Shown: positions 7,007 to 16,644, numbered from the stretch's first letter. The stretch is DNA of 55,185 bases from Bacteroides sp. (GCA_014802265.1 JAAVCP010000046.1:1-55185), one strand, 5' to 3'. Numbers and translations are program-made. Notes: a model not told the origin generated them from the letters alone.

Positions 7007-8458
7007 ATGGCAGAATTCGATTTAAGCAAGCTCGGTGAGTATCGAGAACATAATCAGCTTGAGGCCAAGAAGGCTAAAGGTGGTTTCCCGGGATCTTTTT
7101 GGGAAACATACTCTGCTTTTGCCAATACCGATGGTGGAATCATTCTGCTTGGAGTGTGTGAGGAGAGTGATGGGAAGCTCGTGCCTGAAGATGTCGATGC
7201 TGCCAAGCTTGAAAAGGATTTCTGGAATATGGTCAACAACCGCCAGAAGATTAGTGCCAATATCGTCACCCGAAGCATGGTGAAGATTGAGCCGATAGAT
7301 GGTAAAAACATTTTGATTGTTCGTGTACCGCGTGCCGAGCGTGCAGCCCGTCCTGTCTATGTCGGAATGGATCCCAAATCCGGCACTTATCGCCGCAACC
7401 ATGAAGGAGACTATCATTACTCGCTCAAAGAGATGTCGCTGATGTTCCGTGACGCCTCCTTCGTCACTCAGGATGCAAAGGTGCTCGACAATATGGATAT
7501 GACGGTTTTCTGTATGGAGACCGTCAAACGCTACCGTAACTTCTTCCGCTCTACCCACATTAACCATCTCTGGAACAACGAGGACGATGAGATGTTCTTG
7601 CGTAAAATCGGCGCTATTGGAATAGGAGAGGACGGCAAATATCATCCCACAGCTGCCGGGCTGTTGATGTTCGGATACGAATATGAGATTACCCGGGAGT
7701 TTCCCAACTTCTTTCTTGACTATCAGGAAAACCGTTCCTTAGGTGCGACCCGTTGGACTGACCGCATTGTCTCCACTTCCGGCGACTGGAGCGGCAACGT
7801 GTTCGACTTCGTGATTGAAGCCTTGCGACATATGCAGCAGGACCTCAAAGTCCCCTTCGTGTTGAAGGGCAACCTGCGCGTAGACGATACTCCAATCCAC
7901 AAACTTCTTCGCGAAGCCATCACCAACGCCTGCGTACATGCCGATTTCTATGGCCGCCAAGGACTGGTGATTCAGAAATCGGAGGAGGGCTATAAGTTGG
8001 CCAACCCAGGCACGGTTCGTATCTCCATCTCAGATGCGGTGGAGGGTGGAATTTCCGATCCTCGCAACGGCATCATGCTTAAGATTTTCTCGCTCATCGA
8101 ATTTGGCGAGCGTGCCGGTAGCGGTCTGAGCGGCATCTGCAAACGATGGGAAAAAGTCTACCACACCCTCGTGACGATTGAGGAAACCCACAAAGACGGT
8201 GTAGACCGCACTGTTCTCACCCTCTCCACCGGAGGCCACGAGCAAGACGTTCAGGCCATGCTCGAACTCTACAGTGACCTGATTGACCCCCCTGAACCCC
8301 AAACTACCCATAAAACTACCCAGACGGACCTTAAAAGTGACCAGAAAACCGAGAGTGGACCCCAAAAGTTATTGGATGCAGTCCGAATGAACCCCAAAAT
8401 TACTAAAGCAGCCCTATCAGAGATGTTAGGGGTATCATCCTCAACCCTCAAACGCTAG
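7007..8458 (+). CDS. AlbA_2/Schlafen-type, RecG-like putative ATP-binding protein ending in a premature amber stop
   Basis: This 483-aa protein starts with an AlbA_2 (Schlafen AAA_4) domain at about residues 12-150 (E-A-K-K-A-K near the start, then FANTDGGIILLGV). It continues with a HATPase_c_4-type region at about 300-385 containing LREAITNACVHADF and GERAGSGLSGI. Proteins of this build are nucleic-acid-binding regulators or helicase-like accessory proteins and are frequent in defence islands. A winged helix would form the C terminus, but the frame stops at TAG 8456-8458 in the middle of it. The same frame continues without interruption for 24 more codons (LKANHIVWVGHSKNGHWEIV and beyond) to a TAA at 8528-8530. 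The original protein therefore probably ended there, with the amber codon a recent nonsense mutation or read through. It heads a three-gene operon, 31 bases (from 8530) before the first DUF262 gene. Confidence 0.8.
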   Translation: MAEFDLSKLGEYREHNQLEAKKAKGGFPGSFWETYSAFANTDGGIILLGVCEESDGKLVPEDVDAAKLEKDFWNMVNNRQKISANIVTRSMVKIEPIDGKNILIVRVPRAERAARPVYVGMDPKSGTYRRNHEGDYHYSLKEMSLMFRDASFVTQDAKVLDNMDMTVFCMETVKRYRNFFRSTHINHLWNNEDDEMFLRKIGAIGIGEDGKYHPTAAGLLMFGYEYEITREFPNFFLDYQENRSLGATRWTDRIVSTSGDWSGNVFDFVIEALRHMQQDLKVPFVLKGNLRVDDTPIHKLLREAITNACVHADFYGRQGLVIQKSEEGYKLANPGTVRISISDAVEGGISDPRNGIMLKIFSLIEFGERAGSGLSGICKRWEKVYHTLVTIEETHKDGVDRTVLTLSTGGHEQDVQAMLELYSDLIDPPEPQTTHKTTQTDLKSDQKTESGPQKLLDAVRMNPKITKAALSEMLGVSSSTLKR

Positions 8459-8561
8459 CTGAAAGCAAATCATATCGTTTGGGTTGGTCATTCCAAAAAC
8501 GGCCATTGGGAGATTGTCAATACAAACTAATGATTCCTAAAATATCAAACACAATCTAATC

Positions 8562-10553
8562 ATGTCGATTATCATAAAACCAATCTCGGAATTACTCGAT
8601 TATGAGTTCGTAATTCCCAAATATCAACGTGGTTATCGCTGGGATTCAAATCAAATCACTGATCTGCTCAACGATTTGACTGAGTTTCAGAAAAATGCTT
8701 CTACCAATGATTTTTATTGTCTGCAACCCATAGCGGTAGTGGCAGACAAATCAAATGATAAAAGATTCATCGTTGTGGATGGCCAGCAACGCCTCACTAC
8801 GATTTTCCTTATTCTTAAGGCATTCGGCGGCCTGAGTGAAAAATGCTATACTTTAACAATGGATGAGCGCAAGGAACAAGAGAAATATATTGCCGAACAG
8901 AAATTCACTGTTGATGACGACTCCTATACAGACAATATCGATAATTTCTATGTAAAGAAAGCCTATGAGTCGATATTGAGTTGGAAGGAAGATGCTCCCG
9001 AGAATGCCAACGCCTCTAGATTTCTGACTACCCTTTTTTCTCCCGGTCCTATCAAGGGATATGCGGCAGTGATATGGCATATAATAGAAGAAGACGACGC
9101 CATGGAGGCTTTCCGTCGCTTAAATTATGGCAAGATACCACTGACTTCGGCTGAACTCGTCAAGGCAATACTTCTTCAGACCGACTGCTATCCAGTTAAA
9201 GATAAGGAGCGCGAACTTCAAACGGCCATCTCCCAACGCCGGGCCTTGGAATGGGACGAAATGGAGCATCGCCTCGCGAATTCGCTATTCTCATCTATGG
9301 TGTGCCGCAAGGATGATAATGAGGAAATAGGGATAGGACTGGTGCTTGATTTTGTGGCCGATAAGATTAATGCTTCGCTGAGAAATAGGATTGTAAGAAA
9401 TAAGGATGATAAGAAAGAGGATCTCTTCGTTTATCGTGTGGTTGACGCAAAAATAAAAGAGTCCCTCAAAGCAAAGATAAACAGGCAGGAGGTAATATCA
9501 GAAATATGGGGAGAGATTCAAGACACTTTCAATCTCTTTGCTGACTGGTATGAGAACCGAGAGCGTTACCATCTAATCGGACTTTGGCGTCTGCTCTCCA
9601 CAAAGAAAAGCAGAGAATTCATAAAAGATGTGAATGCAGAAATGTATGCTGACAATCATAGGAAATCTCTTCGTAGCAAAACAGAATTCGTCAATGCTTT
9701 GCGCCGTCAGATTAAAACTTTTATTGAAGTGCCAGTTGCCAAATCTGAAGGTGGGGAAGTTTTACCTGCCTCCGAGCAGGGATTGAATTCTCCCGACTTG
9801 AGATATGACACCAACAGAAAGAGAATAATCAATATTCTTACGGCATTCAACGTCTTGACCGTGCATGAAGAGCCGTCGGGATCTGCCCGTTTCCCGTTTC
9901 ATCTATTTCAGCAATACAAGACCATAAGTCTTGAGCATATTCATCCACAGAACATTTCCGAGGGAATCAAATGGGAAGATGCCCTGACATGGCTTAATGA
10001 CCGCGAGAGCGACTCTAAAGAGGCTGACGACACAGTTTGGAAAAATGTGGCTAAATCATTCGGCTGGCGTGAACCGGGAGATAGTACTGAAGATGCAATC
10101 GACGAAAGTCTGGATAGGGCTGTGGAAGAAGCGCGTCAAAAAGTAGGCAATAGCATAATTCAACTCAAAAGGCTCCTTGCCGATGAAGACACCTTTAAAG
10201 AGAATCATACGGAGGCATTCGTACACATCGGTGTGCTTGACAAACTTTTTGGCGACATGGCGGGAATTGATGAGGATGAATTGCATTCAATCCGCAACAT
10301 GGCTCTAGTGAGCAAAGATCTGAATTCAGCACTTGGCAATTCATATCTCGACAGGAAGCGCGAGATAGCCCTGGAATATGACTCCAAACCTAAGACCGAC
10401 AAGAGTGCCACTTTTGTGCCGCCCGCCACGCATAAAGTGTACTCAAAGGAATATAGTGCCGCAAGCCCCGGCAATATGAAATTCTGGCAACCCGAAGATC
10501 GCCGCCGCTATCAAGAAGCTTTACAGAAGGTGTACGACTATTTTACAAAATAA
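8562..10553 (+). CDS. DUF262-DUF1524 protein, GmrSD-like restriction nuclease
   Basis: This 663-aa protein has the DUF262 (ParB-like NTPase) signature in order: IPKYQRGYRWD at about residue 20, VVDGQQRLTTIFL at about 73, and RRLNYGKIPLTSAELVKAIL near 185. A DUF1524 HNH-type nuclease region follows, with LEHIHPQN near residue 460 and a downstream N-x-A-L-V-S-K-D-L-N segment near 590. This is the single-chain layout of GmrSD/BrxU-type IV restriction enzymes, which cut modified phage DNA using nucleotide hydrolysis by DUF262. The catalytic HIH/N residues appear intact. It is followed after six bases by a second DUF262 gene, which is not part of the classic GmrSD set. The modification it recognises cannot be inferred. 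Confidence 0.85.
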   Translation: MSIIIKPISELLDYEFVIPKYQRGYRWDSNQITDLLNDLTEFQKNASTNDFYCLQPIAVVADKSNDKRFIVVDGQQRLTTIFLILKAFGGLSEKCYTLTMDERKEQEKYIAEQKFTVDDDSYTDNIDNFYVKKAYESILSWKEDAPENANASRFLTTLFSPGPIKGYAAVIWHIIEEDDAMEAFRRLNYGKIPLTSAELVKAILLQTDCYPVKDKERELQTAISQRRALEWDEMEHRLANSLFSSMVCRKDDNEEIGIGLVLDFVADKINASLRNRIVRNKDDKKEDLFVYRVVDAKIKESLKAKINRQEVISEIWGEIQDTFNLFADWYENRERYHLIGLWRLLSTKKSREFIKDVNAEMYADNHRKSLRSKTEFVNALRRQIKTFIEVPVAKSEGGEVLPASEQGLNSPDLRYDTNRKRIINILTAFNVLTVHEEPSGSARFPFHLFQQYKTISLEHIHPQNISEGIKWEDALTWLNDRESDSKEADDTVWKNVAKSFGWREPGDSTEDAIDESLDRAVEEARQKVGNSIIQLKRLLADEDTFKENHTEAFVHIGVLDKLFGDMAGIDEDELHSIRNMALVSKDLNSALGNSYLDRKREIALEYDSKPKTDKSATFVPPATHKVYSKEYSAASPGNMKFWQPEDRRRYQEALQKVYDYFTK

Positions 10554-10559
10554 ACTGAT

Positions 10560-13106
10560 ATGGACAATTATAGCACTTATAACGCCACCACATATACCGA
10601 TATCCCCATGATTCAGCGGGATTATGTGCAGGGAGATGATCGTAATGCCGAAAAACGTGACAAATTCCTGCTGGCAATCTTTAAAAGTCTTGCCGGGATG
10701 AAAGATGACAACGGTAATCCTTATTCCGGAGGTATGGACTTCATCTATGGCACTTCGATTGACCAGTCAAAGGGTGATGAGGATACACAAGATGGTGCTA
10801 CGCATGTGCAGGACAAACGCCGTAGATTTATGCCTATTGACGGCCAACAACGCCTAACGACGCTGGCTCTCATCGGTTGGCTTCTGGCTCAGAAAAGTCC
10901 TCACCCGGATTACCGGCTGCCTGAGCTTAAGTATCGTACGCGCCACACAACCGAACAATTCTGCAAGCATCTAATGGCACACCGTCTTCCGGCCAATTGT
11001 CCGGATATCCGCCGACATCTAATTGAGGAACCGATCTGGATGGCAGAAAGATGGCTTGCAGACCCCTCCGTAAATGCCATGCTCGACCTGCTTGTGGCCG
11101 CCGACGAAATCCTGACGCGCGAACCCTTTGCTTCAAAGATAGGAGAGATGGCTGATAAATTTTTCACTGATTCATCTTTGACATTTGAACTTCTGGACAT
11201 GGAGAAATATCAGCTCACGGAAGACCTGTATATTAAAATGAATGCCCGAGGGAAGCATCTGAGTGAATTTGAAAACTGGAAGGCTGAATTCACGGCGATG
11301 CTCGATGCCTGCTATAAGGGGGAAGAGGCTAAGTATGAGTATAATACCGTGGCTGGCGAAACGCTCAGAATCCCAGAATATTTCTCCTATGCAATAGAGC
11401 ATGAATGGACAGACTTGCTTTGGCCAGCATCGTTCAACGATTGGAATGCATTGGATGCCGAGACGAAAGCAAAGACTCCCTATCCGAGGATCGATGAGAA
11501 GTTCATGAAGATTCTCGACTTCGTGACCAAAGCATTGTTTTACTCTCAATATCCCGCCTCTGCCGAATATAGCGAATGGCCTGCTGCCAAAGAAACTGAG
11601 AATGTCGATTGGTCTGAGAGGTTTGCAGGTAAGAAGGGTGAATGGCTCTCTGCAAGATATATCGATGTCTACCGCAATCATTGCAATGCTGCCGGGAAAC
11701 AGAATGTGTGTACTCTTTTCAACATCCTTGACACGCTGTCGCATCTCTCCCGACTGAGGAAAGACGATTGGCAGGGCTTTTTTGAGAGATTCCTTTACTC
11801 CGGAAGATGGGAGCCTGATTCAAATAAAATAAATATTTTTGACACATCAAACAGAGACGTTAATCTCTTCGGGAGATGTCTGGAGGGGAAACTCACTATT
11901 TCCACAGAATTCCTCTTATGGGGCATTCTTAATTATTGTGTAAAGTATCCTGCTGAGTCATCCAGCGATAAATTGACAGATTACACCCGTGTGCTCTGGG
12001 GGTGGGTACTTTCCAATCGTCAGCGACTGGTGCAGAAGAAACTTGATGTTGAACCGAATGTCCGTGTTATGGATTATCCTGTCTTTGACATTGTTATCCG
12101 CGCATTGACTTCCGATGCCGATGTCTACGTCTCTCTTGATATTCTTAACGACTTCCGGAAAGAAAATCCTTCACAAATCCAAAGCATTGGTTCGGATACC
12201 TCCCAAAACGCTCATTCTTGGAAGGCCGAGGCCAAGCAAGGGTTGAAGAGGGAGACGGAGCGCTGGAACTTGATGGATAGTGTCGATCCGGATATTCTTT
12301 ACAAATTGATGGGTTGTCATTATCTGAAAGGGGACTTCAGCAATCTCTATCCATCGCTGAAGGGGAATAATCCCTCCGACGTTTTCAGTCGCTTTAAATC
12401 CTTCTATATCATGGGTGAATGGGATAAGGCTAAAGTCTTAATTGAGCATGGCTGGATTGGTTGCCGCCATTATGACAATAGATATGCTTTTTATGGGAAG
12501 AACGAGCATTGGGATTATGTTTTCACTTCGAAAGAGAAGAATACTGCTGACGCAATCACGTCATATCTCGAGGGGAGTCAGGAAATGTTACCGCCGAAGG
12601 ATAAGATTGAGTATTATGCCCGTAAATACAAAGACTTTTTCGATGCGGGTCGCGACTCATTGAATCCTAGCCATCTTTACTATGTTCCCCAGGATTTTTA
12701 TGCAACGATTCTTCTCAATACCTTTACATTCCGAGTAGGACCATATCAATTGTGTCCTTACGCTTATACTGTGGGTAAGATAATTGATCCAAAAATATCG
12801 GAGCGCCTTGATTTAAGATTCATCGAAGTGAAGGGTGATCATGGATGCCTGAGTTTCAATCAGGATAGATATTGGCTGGAGTGTATACAACCCGGGTGGC
12901 GTTTCGAGTTTAAAGACTCTAAGCGTTGGCAATCAAAATGGAACCAACGCTTCGAACGCGACGAACAGGGAATGTGGACGGACCGGCAGGGGGAATTCAT
13001 GTTTATGCTTGACGAAAATAATTATAATATTCTCCTTGATATTGAGGAGCGAGACCGCATGGAGCAATGTATCGCCTTTCTGACTGCCCTTTACGAATTG
13101 ATATAA
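10560..13106 (+). CDS. Second DUF262 protein without a visible HNH nuclease
   Basis: This 848-aa protein again carries the DUF262 core: IPMIQRDYVQGDD at about residue 16, FMPIDGQQRLTTLALIGWLL at about 90, and YIKMNARGKHLSEFENWKAE near 225. The long remainder (about 600 residues) is soluble and rich in aromatic residues. I find no H-x-H or H-N-H nuclease motif like that of its neighbour. It starts only six bases after the upstream gene, so the two are almost certainly translated together and may form a hetero-complex in which only one partner cuts. A terminator hairpin lies 25 bases downstream. The pairing of an HNH-bearing and an HNH-less DUF262 protein is seen here; its mechanism is inference. 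Confidence 0.8.
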   Translation: MDNYSTYNATTYTDIPMIQRDYVQGDDRNAEKRDKFLLAIFKSLAGMKDDNGNPYSGGMDFIYGTSIDQSKGDEDTQDGATHVQDKRRRFMPIDGQQRLTTLALIGWLLAQKSPHPDYRLPELKYRTRHTTEQFCKHLMAHRLPANCPDIRRHLIEEPIWMAERWLADPSVNAMLDLLVAADEILTREPFASKIGEMADKFFTDSSLTFELLDMEKYQLTEDLYIKMNARGKHLSEFENWKAEFTAMLDACYKGEEAKYEYNTVAGETLRIPEYFSYAIEHEWTDLLWPASFNDWNALDAETKAKTPYPRIDEKFMKILDFVTKALFYSQYPASAEYSEWPAAKETENVDWSERFAGKKGEWLSARYIDVYRNHCNAAGKQNVCTLFNILDTLSHLSRLRKDDWQGFFERFLYSGRWEPDSNKINIFDTSNRDVNLFGRCLEGKLTISTEFLLWGILNYCVKYPAESSSDKLTDYTRVLWGWVLSNRQRLVQKKLDVEPNVRVMDYPVFDIVIRALTSDADVYVSLDILNDFRKENPSQIQSIGSDTSQNAHSWKAEAKQGLKRETERWNLMDSVDPDILYKLMGCHYLKGDFSNLYPSLKGNNPSDVFSRFKSFYIMGEWDKAKVLIEHGWIGCRHYDNRYAFYGKNEHWDYVFTSKEKNTADAITSYLEGSQEMLPPKDKIEYYARKYKDFFDAGRDSLNPSHLYYVPQDFYATILLNTFTFRVGPYQLCPYAYTVGKIIDPKISERLDLRFIEVKGDHGCLSFNQDRYWLECIQPGWRFEFKDSKRWQSKWNQRFERDEQGMWTDRQGEFMFMLDENNYNILLDIEERDRMEQCIAFLTALYELI

Positions 13107-13131
13107 TCTTTGTGAACTGATATAATATGGA

Positions 13132-13175
13132 CTTTCCTGCCAACCTGTAATACTTGGTTGGTAGGAAGGTTTTTA
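13132..13175 (+). terminator. Rho-independent terminator after the cargo operon
   Basis: CTTTCCTGCCAACC (13132-13145) pairs with GGTTGGTAGGAAGG (13156-13169) over 14 positions with one mismatch and one wobble, followed by TTTTTA. It lies 25 bases after the stop of the second DUF262 gene. Confidence 0.8.
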
Positions 13176-13262
13176 TATTCTTTCTAGTAGCTCGTATGCG
13201 TTAAACAGAAAATATTACAAACACTACGTTTTATTGCCGAGCATTATAACCAATGCGGCCAC

Positions 13263-13643
13263 TCAAGTAATCGGGAAACTATCTGGATGACTTGTCCAAC
13301 CGAGTTTTTTGGCTATGAATTCTCGGGTGCGGATTAGTTCGGGAACGAGGGTGCTGGAGAAGTATGTTTGGGTGAGGTGGTCGGAGAGGGCGAGTTCGTT
13401 GGCTCGTTTAACCGCGTTGTCGAGGTCGTTGGAGACCTGGGAGAGGTTGTCGCGGTTATCACGGTAGAGCTTTCCGAGGGTCTTGATTAGCTGAAGCTGC
13501 CGGACTTCAACGGGGTCGGAGTATTCTTTGATAGCACGGCGGATAAAGTGGCTCATTGAACTGTAGTTTATTGAGTGTTCTTTGATGTAGGTTAGTTCTT
13601 CCTCAGTCAGTCGGATTTGGAGTTTACGGGTCTTTAAGTTCAT
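13263..13643 (-). CDS. MobC-like mobilisation (relaxosome) protein
   Basis: From the ATG at 13643 this is a 126-aa protein beginning KTRKLQIRLTEEELTYIK, a ribbon-helix-helix start typical of plasmid relaxosome accessory proteins. Next comes YSSMSHFIRRAIKEY and a helical tail (LSQVSNDLDNAVKRANELAL). MobC-type proteins bind oriT and help the relaxase nick. No relaxase gene is present in the island, so it could only move with help, or the relaxase has been lost. The longer frame back to 13775 adds a poorly conserved-looking basic extension; the ATG at 13643 fits the family better. Confidence 0.7.
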   Translation of the reverse strand: MNLKTRKLQIRLTEEELTYIKEHSINYSSMSHFIRRAIKEYSDPVEVRQLQLIKTLGKLYRDNRDNLSQVSNDLDNAVKRANELALSDHLTQTYFSSTLVPELIRTREFIAKKLGWTSHPDSFPIT

Positions 13644-14244
13644 TGCTTTATGGGTTTGAAGTCTTCCGGAGATTCTTTCGCGGAGCGAAACAGCGATAAA
13701 ATCGCTCCGATGCTCGGCAGTCGCCATGGGACTTTTGTACGGACAAAAGTACAACTTGCTTAGAAAATCCTGCACCGCTACGCAAAGGTCTCCCGGGTAA
13801 TTTTGCTCTGCAAAGTTAATGTGAGAACAGAGTTGCCGAAGAATTATGCAACATCAAATTTCGATTCTAAGGCTTCTGATATTAACGATTATAATGTCGT
13901 TTGATTCCTGCGGTCTCGGTTTTCTGAAAAGTAAGGAATGAGAGTTTCGCAGCCAATAACGGTTATATAACCTTGTGGAGTGATTAAAAGATAACTGGCT
14001 TAACCGGATTCCCAGTTATATAGGTTAAATTGACCGAAAGTATAAAAATGCTCAGTCCCGTGAAGGATTGCAGCAGAGCCGGAACGAAAAATCTCAAAGA
14101 CGATAGATATTTTTGTTCCCTTGGGTTTGAGATGTTAAATTTTGAATGCCACGAGAATCTTTTTCAAGATTCTGATGCTATAAATTCCTGAGTTAACCAA
14201 ACCAAATTTGCAGCTTAAAATTACCCTAAAAATGACCTCATTCT

Positions 14245-14284
14245 GACCGCTAATTTTACCCCACTTTAGACCGCTAAATTTACC
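14245..14284 (+). repeat. Pair of 16-bp iteron-like direct repeats
   Basis: GACCGCTAATTTTACC and GACCGCTAAATTTACC differ at one base and are separated by CCACTTTA. The start-to-start distance is 24 bases. Confidence 0.5.
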
Positions 14285-14292
14285 GCAAAAAT

Positions 14293-14331
14293 TAGCCGAT
14301 AATCAGGCTCGGATTGCTTGACTATCGGCTA
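14293..14331 (-). terminator. Terminator of the integrase gene
   Basis: TAGCCGATA (14293-14301) and TATCGGCTA (14323-14331) are perfect inverted repeats. Read leftward, the hairpin is followed by ATTTTTG, and it lies 55 bases after the integrase stop. Confidence 0.65.
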
Positions 14332-14385
14332 TTCACAAATGTTAAAATCGGATGAGAGCTGAGTCGACTGATTCTTGACCCGAAA

Positions 14386-15739
14386 TTACTCGGATTTTGA
14401 TGGTCTACCTCTCTTTTTCGTGCCCGACCTGGAGGACTTTGAGAGAGGAGGAAGATACAGTTCTAACTTTTTTGTCGTGTCAGGGTCGAGTCCGAAGAAC
14501 TCCGGCGAACCAGGTCTTACGACTTCTTTGCCATCGATCTTGCCATATAGTACCCAGTCAAGCACCTTACGGTTTGCTACGTCTACTTTTTTGATATCAA
14601 AGCGGATATAGATGTTTGTAATTCGGTTACCATATTCATGTCCCAGAGCTTCGGCTATTACGCAGTCGGGAATATCGATACTTGATGCGATGGTCGCCCA
14701 GGAGTGACGCGCCCAATAGGCAGTGAGTTCAGGAAACATCGGCTCATAGATTTTCTTGCTTCCTCGCCCCGGCTGCTTGTGCATCGGACCGATTTTCTGT
14801 AACTCCTTATTCATCTTCCAGCGGAAGAACTCATCGTTGGTCCAATGGTCGAGAATGAAGAGCAGATAGTTCTCGCCTTTGTACTTCTCAAACAACTCCA
14901 TCGCCTCCGGCTCTACTTTCATTGAATATAAATGCCCGGTCTTGGTGCGGTTGAAGTCAAGTCTGCCGTTTACGAACTCGGTCAGTTTAGCAAGATCTAT
15001 CATATTGACGCCCATCAGATAGAACGACAGCCTGAACATGTCGAGATATTTCTTTTAAGAGTCGGCGAAGCTCCTCAACTGACAGAGAACGCTTTGCAGT
15101 CTCCACGGCCTTGATCTTGAACTTACGGAAGGGATAGTGTGTAGTAACCTCATTCTCAATGGCGTTATTGAACACGGCACGGAGATTACGGAAATGGATA
15201 TTACGTGCGTTGGGGCTGGGAGATGTCTTAGCCATGAACGCATTGAAATCATTGAGCCAATCGAGGGCTATGTCTTCAAACTTCAGGCGATTCAGTGCGT
15301 CTTCTCCGATGAAAGCTCTGACGCGGTTGAGGGTATGCTCATATATCTCTTTAGTGCTCTCTTTCTTCAGTTCAATAAACTTTAGGAAGCGAGGAAGAAA
15401 CAACGATTTATCTGGCAGTGTGGTTTCTTCCGGATGAAGTGTAGCCTCCACGGTAGCTTTCAGCTCTTTTGAAGATAGGCGATTGAGTTCGCCAGTTCGG
15501 GTGAGGTCAAGGAGTAGCGTGTTGACGGAGGTCTTCACCTGATCGAGATAGGTGGTGAGCAGCAGCTTGTCGGGGTGATTGCGGACTGTTAGTTTGTCGC
15601 TGTCCCACTGCGAGGGGAGAAGTCGGACATCAAGTGAGATAAGGACTGTCTGATGCCAAGGGGCGATCGCCAGCTTCAAGATAGTCGGCTGACCTTCGCG
15701 GGTTTTGCGCCTGTCGAGGTAGAATCTGGTACTTGCCAT
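14386..15739 (-). pseudogene. Tyrosine integrase of the tRNA-Met island, split by a frameshift
   Basis: Two overlapping frames together make one Bacteroidales tyrosine recombinase of about 450 residues. The first, from ATG 15739, gives the arm-binding and core-binding domains (STRFYLDRRKTREGQPTILK at the start, SPNARNIHFRNLRAVFNNAI near residue 200). The second, from about 15055 to 14386, gives the catalytic domain (LDMFRLSFYLMGVN, then YWARHSWATIA, LGHEYGNRITNIYIRFD with the nucleophilic Tyr). A +1 change is needed near the A-rich stretch at about 15053-15060. Because all catalytic segments are otherwise intact, this is either a recent inactivating indel, a sequence error, or an unusual recoding site. 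The gene lies about 190 bases inside the right att repeat, reading away from it, as usual for such islands. Confidence 0.8.
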
Positions 15740-15927
15740 AACTTTACGGTCAGATTCTTCCGCATACGAGTTGCACGCACAGTATCTCGCGTTGTTCAGC
15801 AACAATGTGCAGGAATGGCCAACTTTGTGCAGAAAAATCCTTTTTTTATGGCGTCTACAGCCGGAATTTCGGATAAGAAGAAACCCTGATTTCAAGGTTT
15901 GTTGCCTTAAAATCAGGGTTCTAATTA

Positions 15928-15973
15928 TTTGTGGTCCCACTTGGGCTTGAACCAAGGACTCCCTGATTATGAG
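15928..15973 (-). repeat. Right attachment repeat: 3' half of tRNA-Met(CAT)
   Basis: This matches 6421-6466 except for one base (ACCAAGG against ACCTAGG). On the minus strand it shows the anticodon loop CTCATAA, the TTCAAGCC T loop and the acceptor end. No 5' half adjoins it. The integrase starts about 190 bases to the left. Confidence 0.8.
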
Positions 15974-16066
15974 ACTTTTGTATTTAGTCTATATATGACT
16001 GATTGATAATTGATTTATTAACTCGTTTTGTTTTTGTGCAATGATTTGTGCAATGGTTGTATTTCC

Positions 16067-16588
16067 TTATTTTTTTGAGAGTCTATCTAACTTGTTTTGC
16101 AACGATAAGACAGTGCTCTCCAGCTCTTCTATCTTCTTTTTTGCTTCGGAAAGTTCTTCGTTCAACTTGTCCTTATCTCTTTGTAGTTCCTGATTCCTGT
16201 TAAGGTAATCATTCACCACGCTCGTCATCACGTCAAGAGTGGCAGGCTTCGATGAAGTAGAAGTTGCCGTAGCGGTCTGTAAGTCTTGCCCCTTGAAATC
16301 ATAATAGGTGGCTGTGCCCCCTTTTTGACCGTTATTAAGCTGTCCGTGATTATCAAAGGAGAAACCATTGACATCATCGGTTTCAACCTCGATCTCGTAG
16401 TCTTCCAAATTATCTACATGGAACTGGTCAATAAGAACTTGTCTAAGTTTATCAGAGGCTCCACGACGGCCTTTTTCAACCATTGACAGAAAGTTTTTTG
16501 AGAATCCAGCCCTTTCAGCCAAGTCTCCTCGGTCGATTTTGTAATCTTCCCTAAGTTCCTTTAGTTTAAGACGTTTGATGGTAGCCAT
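16067..16588 (-). CDS. XRE-family repressor with a C-terminal coiled coil
   Basis: This 173-aa protein begins with a Cro/CI-type helix-turn-helix (LKELREDYKIDRGDLAERAG, then FSKNFLSMVEKGRRGASDKL). A low-complexity linker rich in Thr/Ser around residues 95-115 follows, and a strongly heptad-patterned coiled coil (about 130-172, ending LQNKLDRLSKK) would dimerise it. It is transcribed divergently from the small HTH gene at 16775, and the 186 bases between them carry repeated TTAACGGTTAA-like words. It is most likely the lysogeny-style repressor of the element that extends to the right. Confidence 0.8.
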   Translation of the reverse strand: MATIKRLKLKELREDYKIDRGDLAERAGFSKNFLSMVEKGRRGASDKLRQVLIDQFHVDNLEDYEIEVETDDVNGFSFDNHGQLNNGQKGGTATYYDFKGQDLQTATATSTSSKPATLDVMTSVVNDYLNRNQELQRDKDKLNEELSEAKKKIEELESTVLSLQNKLDRLSKK

Positions 16589-16644
16589 TGATTATTTCAC
16601 ATTTTTTAACGTTATAGATAGTTACTTAATCACAATAATGAAGT

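Larger units (their letters stand above)
13644..14385. other. Noncoding stretch between mobC and the integrase; possible oriT/iteron region
   Basis: No gene is seen. A minus-strand TAACTTTG (plus-strand CAAAGTTA, 13813-13820) could be the -7 element of the mobC promoter. Two 16-base near-direct repeats, GACCGCTAATTTTACC at 14245-14260 and GACCGCTAAATTTACC at 14269-14284, lie nine bases... that is, eight bases apart and look like iterons or protein-binding sites. A related word (TTTAGACCGCT) occurs at the other end of the island near 6792. An integrase terminator follows at 14293-14331. Being upstream of a mobC-like gene, the region is the natural place for an oriT, but no nick consensus was identified. 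Confidence 0.4.
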
